A stretch of DNA of 64,000 nt from Schoenobius gigantellus (lineage: Eukaryota; Arthropoda; Insecta; Lepidoptera; Crambidae), in NCBI GenBank assembly GCA_963935595.1, contig OZ012544.1, forward strand, positions 24,523,929 through 24,587,928. Direction: 5' to 3'. Under the pieces are notes generated by a model. The model saw only the letters and a list, made by a program, of their open reading frames with translations, made no database searches and was not told where the DNA came from. Both the position numbers and the translations under genes were made by a program. Below, in pieces: positions 22,891 to 32,482 of this stretch (position 1 is its first letter; each line of letters opens with the position of its first letter).

Positions 22891-23139
22891 TTAACCGATT
22901 CGTTGCGGCGCCCATTTTTGAAAACTTTTCGCCATGGCTGCGAACAAATTTTCTATTACACGACTGGCGTGTCAAGCGCCATAGAAGTTGATGGCACGCG
23001 TAACGTGCCATCAGCCATGTAAAAACCACATGCTTTTTTTGCTTTTTCACTGATTTAGACTTGATTCAAGCTTAGTTGACATCAAACTACGGTAGTGTAT
23101 GGCACGAAACGTTAATTAAATCGGTTTTGAAGAGGTTAA
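22891..23139. mobile_element. piggyBac-type MITE candidate (TTAA-bounded, internal palindromes)
   Basis: The segment is bounded by TTAA on both sides, with ends TTAACCGATT and an inverted-type AATCGGTT...GGTTAA. Inside, GATGGCACG-CGTAA-CGTGCCATC (22990-23012) is a perfect 9-bp inverted repeat, and ACACG/CGTGT (22967-22981) is a second one. TTAA target sites are typical of piggyBac. The length is about 250 bp, with no coding. Confidence 0.45.
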
Positions 23140-23559
23140 ATACGTGTTTTCTCTGAAATGGAAGTTAAGTGACTTTACTTTTTCAGATGTTGCAAACCTT
23201 TTGTGACGTTGTTTAATTTCTTTGTTGTATTCAACGAATTGGTAAAAAAAACTAGAAACATTTTATTCGACTTGGGGATTATTCATTTATAACGAAAGAC
23301 AATTTGCGGTGTGGGAATTCACATGGTGAGTGGGGCATCTTTCTTTGGGGGGAGGAGAGTTGTTATTATTACTTACCTAACTACAATGGATGGACAATGG
23401 ATTTTTCAAAAACTCATTTCTGATTTAATAATAGCAAAAATGTTTCCATGTTTTTTCTTCTTATATGTAGTATGTTACAGACAAAGTGATAAATCAGATA
23501 TGATGCACAACAACCAGCCATTATGCAGAGATCTCTGCTATTATGTATAATATCTGTAC
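23140..23559. other. Intergenic stretch, no gene recognised
   Basis: No motif seen. It abuts the truncated 3' side of the Tc1-like transposase gene. Confidence 0.3.
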
Positions 23560-24372
23560 TCATTTTGTTCGAAGTGATTCCGTTGTTACGCGGGCAGTGT
23601 GACAACGAGCGTTATCGTGCATAAGGAGGAAGTCATCACCGATGTATCCCGCATAGGGAACGACATGTTCCAGGAGAATATCGGAAATGTACCGGTCCGA
23701 AGTTAGACCGCCTCCTCGTCCCCCGCAACGAAAACAACAAGGCACGAAAACAAGCTCGATTTTACCATCGAAGGAAATGCCGGCCCACATCATACAAGAG
23801 CCGCCCCCATAAGCCACTGTTTCAGCGACACAGCACTGTGCAAATCGCTCCCCAGGCCGCCTGTAGACCCGTCCTCTTCTGTCGCTACCGTGCAGACACA
23901 TCCTGCTTTCGTCGGAGAACAGGACTTGCCTCCATTGCTCAACCTCCCAATCAAGATGGGTGCGAGCAAACTGAAGGCATGCTTGTCGGTGAGCTGCCGT
24001 GAGTTTCGGGCCTGTGTCAGGCCTTTTTGGAGTCAGATTCGCTTGCTTGAGTCGTCGACGAACTGTCCACTCGCTGGCTGCTACCCCACTAACATCTCGG
24101 AGCTCCTGTTGGACGTCGACACCAGTCAAATGCCGATTTCGGAGAGAGGTTGACACGATAAAACGGTCATCCCTCTCCGATGTGCACCGGCGCCGTCCAG
24201 ATCTTGGTCTCGGGATAAAGCCACCAGTCTCCCGAAAGCGCTTATAAACTTTCGAAACACAGGATTGGCTTATGTGGAGCCGACGAGCGACAACCCGCTG
24301 GCTGAGCCCTTCTTGCAATAGGGCTACGATTTGTAGGTGTTGTCTCCATTGTCGTACAAGGTAATGGGTCAA
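23560..24372 (-). pseudogene. Tc1-like transposase, C-terminally truncated
   Basis: The 270-residue frame starts with two helix-turn-helix parts (LLQEGLSQRVVARRLHISQS and TVRRRLKQANLTPKRP), which bind the inverted repeats. It continues into the DDE nuclease, with the first Asp in VLFSDESRM and the second in LMHDNARCHTA. The protein then stops after ESLRTK, before the region that should carry the third acidic residue (usual Tc1 length about 340). The loss of the last catalytic residue makes it inactive. No inverted terminal repeats were found around it. An Arg/Gly-rich insert (CCFRCGGRGGG) in the nuclease domain is unusual. Confidence 0.85.
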
Positions 24373-24733
24373 AGTGGCGGAGATGTGTACCGGTCAACGT
24401 GTGAAAGTCGACTGATAAAGAAAATCCGATAACAGGTGCTTTTATAGGGGGTCAATAGGTCGCAACTCGTGACGTATCAAACAATTGAAACACGTCTTTT
24501 TCGATACACCTTCACTTAATGCGGAATGGCTCCATAAATACTGGCTTGTTTTTAATGAATTCGGTATCAGTTTAAAAGTAAAGAGTTGAACCTTTAAAAT
24601 GATGTCATTTTTACGATTATTAAAAAAGTATTAACTACTCAAGATAACACGCAACCAATTTCAGGTAACTGATTCCAAACTTTTGCTCGCGAGTGTATTA
24701 TGGAACCACCTATATCATAATATTATACCAGCT

Positions 24734-25390
24734 CATATTATTATGGAGGGAGGATCCCAGAGATCCCATGCTAGTCTACGAGCTGAACACCAACACATAC
24801 GGGTTGCGTTTGAGCCCTTTTGTGGCAATACGCTCGCTTTTAGAACTCGCTGAACGTGAACGGTTACGATATCCTCGGGCATCCTTGATTCTCAAGGAGG
24901 ACGCATTTGTGGATGATATTTCTACGAGCTCTTCTAGCGTCGAGGAAGCTTTGATTTTGCGAGATGAACTAATTGCTCTACTCGGGGCTGGTGGTTATGA
25001 ATTGAGGAAGTGGATGTCCAACTCACCTCAGCTTTTGTCTGATTTGCCAGACGACCACCAGCAGGAGCCTCATCTCTGAGAATGCCAGCACTCCAGACCT
25101 ACTGTCTGTTTTAGGAGTGCAATACAGACCTGTCCAGGATACATTCACCTATCGATTGAAGCTGCCAAGCCCGAAGGTCTGGACGAAACGGTTGGTTTTG
25201 TCTACGGTAGCTGGTACCTATGACCTTTGATCTTTGAAATGGTTAGATTTGTCCTGTAGTGTTTTGGATGAAGTGCTTCCTACAGGAACTTTGGTCAGCC
25301 GAAGTGTCGTGGGATGAGCCCCTCTCGGGCCGTTTGCTGTGAGATTGGGAGTCTTTCAGTTCGTCTCTCCCCGACATTAACGGTGTTAGT
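24734..25390 (+). pseudogene. BEL/Pao LTR-retrotransposon reverse transcriptase remnant
   Basis: The frame to 25079 includes VYELNTNTYGLRLSPFVAIR, DAFVDDIST (the FVDD catalytic pair) and ELRKWMSNS, the order of BEL/Pao RT. After a frame change, homology continues with LLSVLGVQYRPVQDTFTYRL and, near 25278-25370, LWSAEVSWDEPLSG, then ends. No LTRs were found. It is a fragment with stops and shifts. Confidence 0.75.
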
Positions 25391-25766
25391 ATCCCGTGTA
25401 TAAAACGTATGTACAATAATTTAAAGTACTCAGTAAGTTAACGCGGCTACCTTATACTTAAACAATTGTAAGTCAGTTTATCCATTTTTCGCAAAAATAA
25501 ACCAATGGCGAAAACGTATGGGCCTTTAAGACGCTCCAGAAAGTTGTTTACAAATTGTGTCGTTTTGGTCGATCACGGATGGCAACACGAAATAAGTATT
25601 TTTCCACAACTTTATGTAACAAAATGTGTATGTTTGTCAAAACTAACGTTACAACAACGCACCTCAAAAGCATCGATGAAAAAAAACCGCATTCTTTTGG
25701 TTAGAAATTATCGTCACACACTTTGTATTAATTATCTAAAAATCGAAAAAAAACTACTTTCGAAAT
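25391..25766. other. Intergenic stretch, no gene recognised
   Basis: An open frame of 88 codons (25505-25771) has no recognisable features and biased composition, and I do not call it a gene. Confidence 0.3.
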
Positions 25767-26060
25767 CATGATAGTTTTGTTCTAGGTAACTTCCCTTTAA
25801 AACTTTATTTGAGGGTGTTACAATCGATTCAAAAATGACACGCCTATCGTGTCATGCGCCCCACGTTAAAAATAATTCAATGCGACTTATGAAGGTTGTC
25901 AACCCCTGCAACTTCTGAATTCACACAATATCCAGAAACTAACACAACAGGCTAGATCTACGTGGAAAAACATGATTGTTTTGTTCTAGGCAGATCCTTC
26001 CAAATCTTAATTTGAGGGTGTTACAATCATTCGAAAAATGACACGCCTATCATGTCATCA
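25767..26060 (+). repeat. Two-unit tandem repeat (about 204 bp) ending in a palindromic motif
   Basis: GTTTTGTTCTAGG at 25774 and about 25978 is followed in each unit by TTTGAGGGTGTTACAATC and then the inverted repeat TGACACG-CCTAT-CGTGTCA (25836-25854; second copy 26039 with changes). The second unit ends where the truncated LINE begins. Confidence 0.6.
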
Positions 26061-26919
26061 CTTATTCGATGTCCGTACCTGTTTTTCACACGCCAGATTC
26101 CTCCTATACGCTGATGATGCCAATATCTACATGAAAATTACATCAAAAGAAGACTGTCACAAATTGCAGGCAGGCCTTAATAGATTTTCCGCATATTGTA
26201 CAGCCAACAGAATCACAATTAACGCCAACAAATGTGTTCAGATCCAGTTTACAAGGCGTAAAACTCCAGTTGACTTCGATTATCAACTTAAAAATGTCAA
26301 TATAATTAAGACGGATAGTATCAGGGATTTAGGTATTATACTGGATCCAAAATTAGTTTTTTGTAATCACATTGAGAATATCATTAATAAAGCGTATAAA
26401 AACCTGGGCTTCATCCTACGAGTATCCAAGAAGTTTGATGATGTTTCATGCATCAAAATATTATATTACGCTTATGTTAGGAGTATTTTGGAGTATTGTA
26501 GTACAGTATGGAATCCACTGTATGTGATATACGAGCATTCGATCGAATATATACAAATGAAATTTATAAAATTCCTAAATTTTAAGACTAAATTTAATTC
26601 TAACCTCAATTACAGGGAACTATGTAAAAAATATGACTTAATCACTTTATGCGACAGACGTCGTATTCAGGACATGTCTGTTCTTCATGATATAAGTTCT
26701 GGGAAAATTGAATGTTCTGAACTGTTTAACAGGATCATAAGAATAAACGTTCCTCAAAGAAGAACACGACACACTCAGCTTTTACACGTACCTGTAGTGC
26801 GCACAAATTATGAGGCCAATGACATGACTGTAAGATTGCCAAAAACTTTTAACAAATATTTTTCAGACATTGAACTATTTTCCTCCTCAAAAAATGTATT
26901 TAAATCTGCTATCTATTGA
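26038..26919 (+). pseudogene. Jockey-like reverse transcriptase, C-terminal half
   Basis: The frame covers the end of an RT, from just before the catalytic site (ARFLLYADDANIY) through INANKCVQIQF, SIRDLGIILD, KNLGFILRVS and SILEYCSTVWNP to the LINE C-terminal region. The first seven codons (MTRLSCH) come from the flanking palindromic motif, not from the element. The element therefore starts near 26060 and is strongly 5'-truncated, as usual for LINEs. No endonuclease or ORF1 remains. Confidence 0.85.
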
Positions 26920-27354
26920 ATTGTTAAATCTTGACATCATTACATAATAATAATAATTAATTTAATTAATACACAAAATTAAATAATAATTAGAACATAA
27001 ATAATAATTATAATTCAATATTGACCACATCCTATTCTATTATATTTATTTAATGGACATAACTTTAATTTTAATCATAATGACACACACATACACATAC
27101 ATGCACACACACGCGAAAATGGCACATTAATTTGTTTTTATTTGTTTTTTTTTCTGTTTTCAAATCTATACCTTTTTAAATTGTTATATATCTACTCTCA
27201 TGCCTGTATATATTTCAAGTGAACAAAATAAGTTTCCGTAATTGGCTTGTGTACAGGAATAATTTCTTTATTAATAATATTTGAACAAATTTACGCTGTG
27301 GAAACTGTGTTTATTATAAATAAATAAATAAATAAGCCACAAGTAAAAAAAAAG
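26060..27354 (+). mobile_element. 5'-truncated jockey-like LINE
   Basis: It contains the RT C-terminal half (above), an A+T-rich 3' UTR of about 0.4 kb and a (AAAT)n tail at 27318-27336, then a short A-rich stretch. It is flanked by imperfect copies of ATGACACGCCTRTCRTG at 26038 and 27355, possibly a target duplication of about 23 bp with three differences. Confidence 0.7.
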
Positions 27355-28146
27355 ATGACACGCCTGTCGTGCCATCAAGAAATACAAAAATCAATAACGA
27401 CACTTAAACTAGAAATAAAGCAAAACTACGAGAATATGTCAGCTGAACAAAATAGATTAAAACAAGAAATCAACACAATAAATTTAAAAATTCAAAATTT
27501 ACAAAGTGAAATAAAGGATTTACAACAACAAACACATTTACAAACTAAAGTATCACCAAATCAAAATAAATATATACAAGAAAATTGCAAGAAATTGGTT
27601 CTGTATGGATTGCAAGAAAACTACGTGGAATCTGAACAAGAATTACATGATTACGCAATTCATATATTTCTTGATATAATGAATGTAAATCTGACCGGTT
27701 ACATAGAAGATATAAGAAGAATCGGAAAAAGAGGGAATCGCAGACCAATTATTATAGAGTTGCTAAGCAAAAAAATGACAAAATATTTGATTTCGCAAGG
27801 TTATATGTTTAAAAATTCTGGATTAGTAATCGCCGAATTCCTGGACGACGACACACTTAGAGAAAGACGAATTTTAAGGGAACGGTTACTGGAAGCTAGG
27901 AAAAATAACCACCACGCAATAATAAAAAATAATAAATTAATTATAGATGGTAGTGTGTACCATCAACAGCCAAGCATACCTCAGAAAAATATATTCAGTA
28001 TAAATCCTCCTGACGACGGAAGCTCCAGCAGTGATTCACAAACGAACGAAATACGAGAGTACCACCAAAAAGACACAATCATACACAGCAAAAAACTAGC
28101 ACATAAAAATGGTCAAACAAGGCAAGAACAGTTTTTTCGACAATAA
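27355..28146 (+). CDS. LINE ORF1 protein (coiled coil, RRM-like)
   Basis: The frame encodes 263 residues. About 9-62 form a coiled coil rich in Glu, Lys and Gln (LKQEINTINLKIQNLQSEIK). It is followed by a domain with KLVLYGLQE, DIRRIGKRGNRRPIIIELL and TLRERRILRERLLEARKNN, like the RNA-binding ORF1 proteins of jockey and L1-type LINEs. The start codon and the next six codons come from the palindromic motif at 27355, so the natural N-terminus is probably missing. It overlaps ORF2 by 38 nt in another frame, suggesting coupled or reinitiated translation. Confidence 0.8.
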   Translation: MTRLSCHQEIQKSITTLKLEIKQNYENMSAEQNRLKQEINTINLKIQNLQSEIKDLQQQTHLQTKVSPNQNKYIQENCKKLVLYGLQENYVESEQELHDYAIHIFLDIMNVNLTGYIEDIRRIGKRGNRRPIIIELLSKKMTKYLISQGYMFKNSGLVIAEFLDDDTLRERRILRERLLEARKNNHHAIIKNNKLIIDGSVYHQQPSIPQKNIFSINPPDDGSSSSDSQTNEIREYHQKDTIIHSKKLAHKNGQTRQEQFFRQ

Positions 28147-31048
28147 CTGCATGATATTATTTCAAAATGTATGTAGTATTATTAATAAAAAGGACATAAT
28201 AGAATCTATGTTAAAAGAGAAGGAAAACACAAATATTCAAATAATTTGTCTAACTGAAACATGGATAACAGAGAAAAAATCACAGCTATTGCATTTGGAT
28301 GGGCTTAACCTTGCAGCAGCGTACTACCGGCGCAACTACGAAGGGGGAGGCGTGTGCATACTTTTAAAAGAAAATATGTTTAGCTTCAGTGAACGAAAGG
28401 ACATTATGGACCTTACTATCGAGCGCGTATTCGAAACTTGCGGTATCGAGATTCCGAACTTGAATCTAGTATTAGTAGTAGTCTACTGGCCAAATAGAAA
28501 CAGAGAACCTAGTACATTCTATGAGTCGTTAGAAAAACTCTTGCAGCTACTGAGCTTAAAAAATAACAGGAGAAATATAATAATAGGTGGCGATTTTAAC
28601 GTAAATTTTTTAGACCACTCCATGTCAAAAACTACCTTATCAGAACTGATGTCACGTTATAATTTTAAGCAATATGTTGGAGAACCCACTAGAGTAACGC
28701 CCACTAGTTCAACATGTATTGACTTGATATTTATAAACTTCCCATACTCAGAATCAAAAATATTAGTTAGTGATTACGGTCTCTCTGATCATAAGGGGGT
28801 GTTAGTGAATATATCAAATAAAAATATGGACGAACAAAAAAATTGGCTTACAGAAAAAAGAAATTTTAACAGCAAAAATATAGATAATTTTAGGCATCAT
28901 TTAAGTAAAATCAATTGGATCAGTTTGTTATCGGAAAATAGGAACGTAAATGAAAACTACGAAATATTTCACAATATATTACAAAATAAACTAGAATTAT
29001 GTTTTCCAAAAACGAAAATAAAAATTAAAAATAATACAAAAAAAACATGGATAACCAAAGGGTTAAAAATCTCATGTAGGCACAAACGGCTACTAAAAAT
29101 TCTAAAAACACAAATTAATGATACTACTATAAATAATTATTATAAAAAATATGAAAAATTACTAAAGAAATTAATAATTAAATCAAAAAAAATGTTGTAT
29201 ATAAAACAAATGAAAAATTCGGTAAATAAAACTAAAACAATGTGGCGCATTGTAAAGGAAAAAACAAATAAATTTAAAAAAACATCAGTAAAAAATATAT
29301 CGTTGCGTATCCATGCTAACATTACAGAAAATCCATCAACAGTGGCAAACGAATTCAATACATTTTTTGTATCGATAGGAGCGCCGGCGGTGACGCCCGA
29401 TGCAGGTAGCACTGCTCCGAGCGGCTCCGGGCCGAACGGACGTATGCCCTCAACAACACCTACCAACTCTATGTATTTACGTCCAGTTGACACTAAAGAG
29501 GTCTTTCAAATAATAAAAAAAATTAAAAATAAACGAAGTTTTGGTCATGATGAAATATCACCAATGCTTGTAAAAAAATGCATCAACGAAGTAACGCAAC
29601 CAATTGCTTTCTTAATAAATCAATCGTTTGTGTATGGAATAGTTCCAGACCTGTTAAAAATAGCCATTGTAAGGCCAATCCACAAAGCCGGCAATAAACA
29701 GGACTGCAATAACTACCGGCCCGTTTCCTTACTACCAATTTTCTCAAAAATACTAGAAACCGCGATGTCAGTGAGATTGTTTTCGTTCTGTAATAAATAT
29801 AATATATTACATGACGGCCAAAATGGGTTCCGCAAAAATAGATCTACCACTTTGGCTGTATTCAAATATATTAATGAAGTGTTAAAAATCATAAATAATA
29901 AAAAATATGGCGTAGGACTATTGTTAGATTTAAGTAAAGCATATGACAGGGTTCCGTATAATATACTGTTAGAAAAATTAAAAGATATAGGTGTTAGAGG
30001 GATTATTTATAAATGGTTTAAGTCTTATCTAACGAACCGAAAACAATATGTAGAAATAGACTATCTGGACAGGCAAAAAGGGGAAATATTTAAAGTTAAA
30101 TCACAAGAAGTAGAGATAATGCGATCTATTCCCCAGGGAAGCGTGCTGGGATGTATATTATTTATTATCTATTTGAACCAATTACCTAAAGAAATTCAGC
30201 ACACGAGCGTTTTGTTTGCCGACGATATATCTGTCCTGCTCCAGTGTACCGAAAGCTCTAGTTTAAAAGATAACTTAAGTGATGTTTTGACAAAAGTAAT
30301 AGCCTGGCTAGATGATCATAATCTTGAATTAAATTATAAAAAAACAAAATTAATACAATTTAGACCCTATCAAAGAGAGGCTTTAAATATTAATTATACC
30401 ATAAAAAACAATACGTTGGAGTGCGTTGACACCTATAATCTACTTGGAATTACTATAGACACGCATTTGAATTGGAAAAATCACATCCAAAAAGTAGCGA
30501 GTAAACTAACTAGTTTTATATATGCCTTAACGGAATTAAAAAAATCCACGAACACAGAAACTGCAATGACAGCTTACTACGCATATGCACATAATTGGCT
30601 GAGATACGGTGTCGTCCTCTGGGGGAATAGTACCGACGCATCGAAACTATTAATTCTGCAAAAACGGTGTATTAGAATATTGGCCAATATCGATTCAATG
30701 GAAAGTTGTCGACCGTACTTTGTGAAATACGGTATTCTAACATTGACATCCCTATACATCTTGGAGATTTGTAACTTTGTGAAAAGCCACTTTGAGATGT
30801 TTACGCAAACGAAGGATAGCTATACACGACCGATAAATTTAAGGCAAAAAGATAGACTCGCTCTTATTCAAACCAACTTAAAGATGGTAGGATCGGGGCC
30901 TTATTCTATGTGTGCTAGAATATTTAATAAGATACCTAACAGTATACGCACCGAGAAGGAAAAACCATCATTTAAGCAAAAGTTAAAAACATATTTAAAG
31001 CAAAAACCGTATTACACGCTGCAGGAGTTTTTCGAGGACAAGAATTAG
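27375..31048 (+). mobile_element. Nearly complete jockey-superfamily LINE
   Basis: ORF1 and ORF2 are both open. The 5' junction sits directly after the palindromic motif GACACGCCTGTCGTGCCATC. The 3' end beyond 31048 is not clear: the A+T-rich sequence that follows has no obvious tail or target duplication. Confidence 0.75.
28109..31048 (+). CDS. LINE ORF2 polyprotein (endonuclease-RT), intact 979 codons
   Basis: This is a single uninterrupted frame of a jockey-superfamily (jockey/CR1-like) LINE. The endonuclease (about 15-235) has QNVCSI, LTETWI, GGDFNVNF and YGLSDHKG. The RT (about 480-760) has NYRPVSLLPIFSKILE, QNGFRKNRST, LLDLSKAYDRV, SIPQGSVLGCILF and FADDISVL (D705/D706), then NLLGITID. 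The Lys- and Asn-rich linker (about 250-440) reflects A+T-rich codon use. A likely start is Met15 (MILFQNVCSI, at 28151) or Met1. With all expected motifs, this could be an active or very recent copy. Confidence 0.92.
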   Translation: MVKQGKNSFFDNNCMILFQNVCSIINKKDIIESMLKEKENTNIQIICLTETWITEKKSQLLHLDGLNLAAAYYRRNYEGGGVCILLKENMFSFSERKDIMDLTIERVFETCGIEIPNLNLVLVVVYWPNRNREPSTFYESLEKLLQLLSLKNNRRNIIIGGDFNVNFLDHSMSKTTLSELMSRYNFKQYVGEPTRVTPTSSTCIDLIFINFPYSESKILVSDYGLSDHKGVLVNISNKNMDEQKNWLTEKRNFNSKNIDNFRHHLSKINWISLLSENRNVNENYEIFHNILQNKLELCFPKTKIKIKNNTKKTWITKGLKISCRHKRLLKILKTQINDTTINNYYKKYEKLLKKLIIKSKKMLYIKQMKNSVNKTKTMWRIVKEKTNKFKKTSVKNISLRIHANITENPSTVANEFNTFFVSIGAPAVTPDAGSTAPSGSGPNGRMPSTTPTNSMYLRPVDTKEVFQIIKKIKNKRSFGHDEISPMLVKKCINEVTQPIAFLINQSFVYGIVPDLLKIAIVRPIHKAGNKQDCNNYRPVSLLPIFSKILETAMSVRLFSFCNKYNILHDGQNGFRKNRSTTLAVFKYINEVLKIINNKKYGVGLLLDLSKAYDRVPYNILLEKLKDIGVRGIIYKWFKSYLTNRKQYVEIDYLDRQKGEIFKVKSQEVEIMRSIPQGSVLGCILFIIYLNQLPKEIQHTSVLFADDISVLLQCTESSSLKDNLSDVLTKVIAWLDDHNLELNYKKTKLIQFRPYQREALNINYTIKNNTLECVDTYNLLGITIDTHLNWKNHIQKVASKLTSFIYALTELKKSTNTETAMTAYYAYAHNWLRYGVVLWGNSTDASKLLILQKRCIRILANIDSMESCRPYFVKYGILTLTSLYILEICNFVKSHFEMFTQTKDSYTRPINLRQKDRLALIQTNLKMVGSGPYSMCARIFNKIPNSIRTEKEKPSFKQKLKTYLKQKPYYTLQEFFEDKN

Positions 31049-32175
31049 TGAGTAGGGAAATTAATGACATCTAGTAAAATATTAATTAATAGAACATTTC
31101 ACAAATTACAAAATTATTATTTATTGAAAAAGTAGTTGTTATCAATTCAGTTGAACATTTCAATAAGGTAATTTATTTATTAATGATTGAGAACAAAATT
31201 TATATAAATTTGATAAAATTACAATTCATTTAAAATCTGTTTGCACCAGTTAATATATATTATTAAGTAGACAATATTATATTATATGAGTAGATAAAAT
31301 GACATATTATTTATTGAATGATTATTTTATTATTGACTAATTTTGGTATTTCAATTGAATTTCATTTGTTAATAATTAATATATAGTTAACATTTAAATT
31401 TAATAAGATTCTTGGAAAAAAAATGTAACAATAATCATTTTTAAGTATTAGGAGATTTATTGTATGAGAATCTACATATAATTGCAGTGCCCTTGCAGGG
31501 TTCCATGTAAAAACTTTGAAATATGTTAACACCTTAAAATGTACAACATGGAAGCAATTGATAATGAAATAAATGAAATAAATAAAGTTTTACTGAAACG
31601 GGAAGTGTGATACGATGAGAACGTAAAAAATCACCCCGATATTGACCAAGTTCATCAATTTTTAAAAAGATTTATTGCTCTAATTAGTATAAAATTGGTT
31701 GGTTTAGTAGCTAAATACATAATTAATCTTCCGATATAAAGGTTTTGTTTTTAAATTAATCTTCATCTATGAAACTGCAAACACTGCAAATACCATTCAA
31801 AAAAGTTGATGTGACGCTGGAAAAATGTTTTTGTAATAAAAAAAACCCTTGCCATTACTTACCTTACATTAACTTTGCGAATTTATTTACATATCCGGTT
31901 TTTGCAAAAAGAAAATCTTAGCTTGAGCTTGGTGCGAAATCTAATCCCCACTAACAAACACAAAATATGAGAATTTTAATTTCAATCAAACATATTGTAA
32001 ATTTTCACAATTTGATAAGTATATGATCTAATTATGTACCTACTAATAATTTTGTTCAGCTAAAGACACGATTAAGTATGACCAATGTTACTTTGTAAAT
32101 GTGTGAAAAGTATATAATATATTGTTCTGTGGTGTGAGTAATATAACATGCTACTAACAAATCCTTAGAGCATTT
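31049..32175. other. A+T-rich stretch, no gene recognised
   Basis: Probably includes the LINE 3' UTR. At 31549 an ATG opens MEAIDNEINEINKVLLKREV and then a stop. It is too short to support a gene. Confidence 0.3.
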
Positions 32176-32176
32176 A

Positions 32177-32372
32177 CCCTAGGACATGGACTTACAAAAA
32201 AATATGGATGTAGTGTGGCAAACAAATGTGAAGCATGCAAGGTAATAAGACAAAAAGCTGACATTTTTCAAAGAACAGGACACCCACACATACAAATGTG
32301 CTGTCATTTGCATGCTTCACTCTTGATTCAACAACACTCCGTCCATCTTTTTTTCAGGTCCGTGCCCTAGGG
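32177..32372. mobile_element. Small MITE with CCCTAGG ends and TA duplication
   Basis: The left end CCCTAGGACATGGACTTAC and the inverted right end (reverse complement CCCTAGGGCACGGACCTG) extend with interruptions over about 45 bp. TA flanks both sides. GTGAAGCATGCAA/TTGCATGCTTCAC is a further inner inverted pair. It fits a Tc1/mariner-type MITE. Confidence 0.65.
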
Positions 32373-32482
32373 TATATTTTAAGTCAAATCCTGTTTTTTA
32401 CCTTACATTATACAAGTTCATCATAATATAAATTAGATCACTCATTTTACAAGAACAATTATTTAGTCTTTTATTATATATA

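Noticed and set aside
25505..25771. Open frame of 88 codons starting MAKTYGPLRRSRKLF
   Set aside because: No motif, no splice context, biased Lys/Leu composition and position between transposon remnants.
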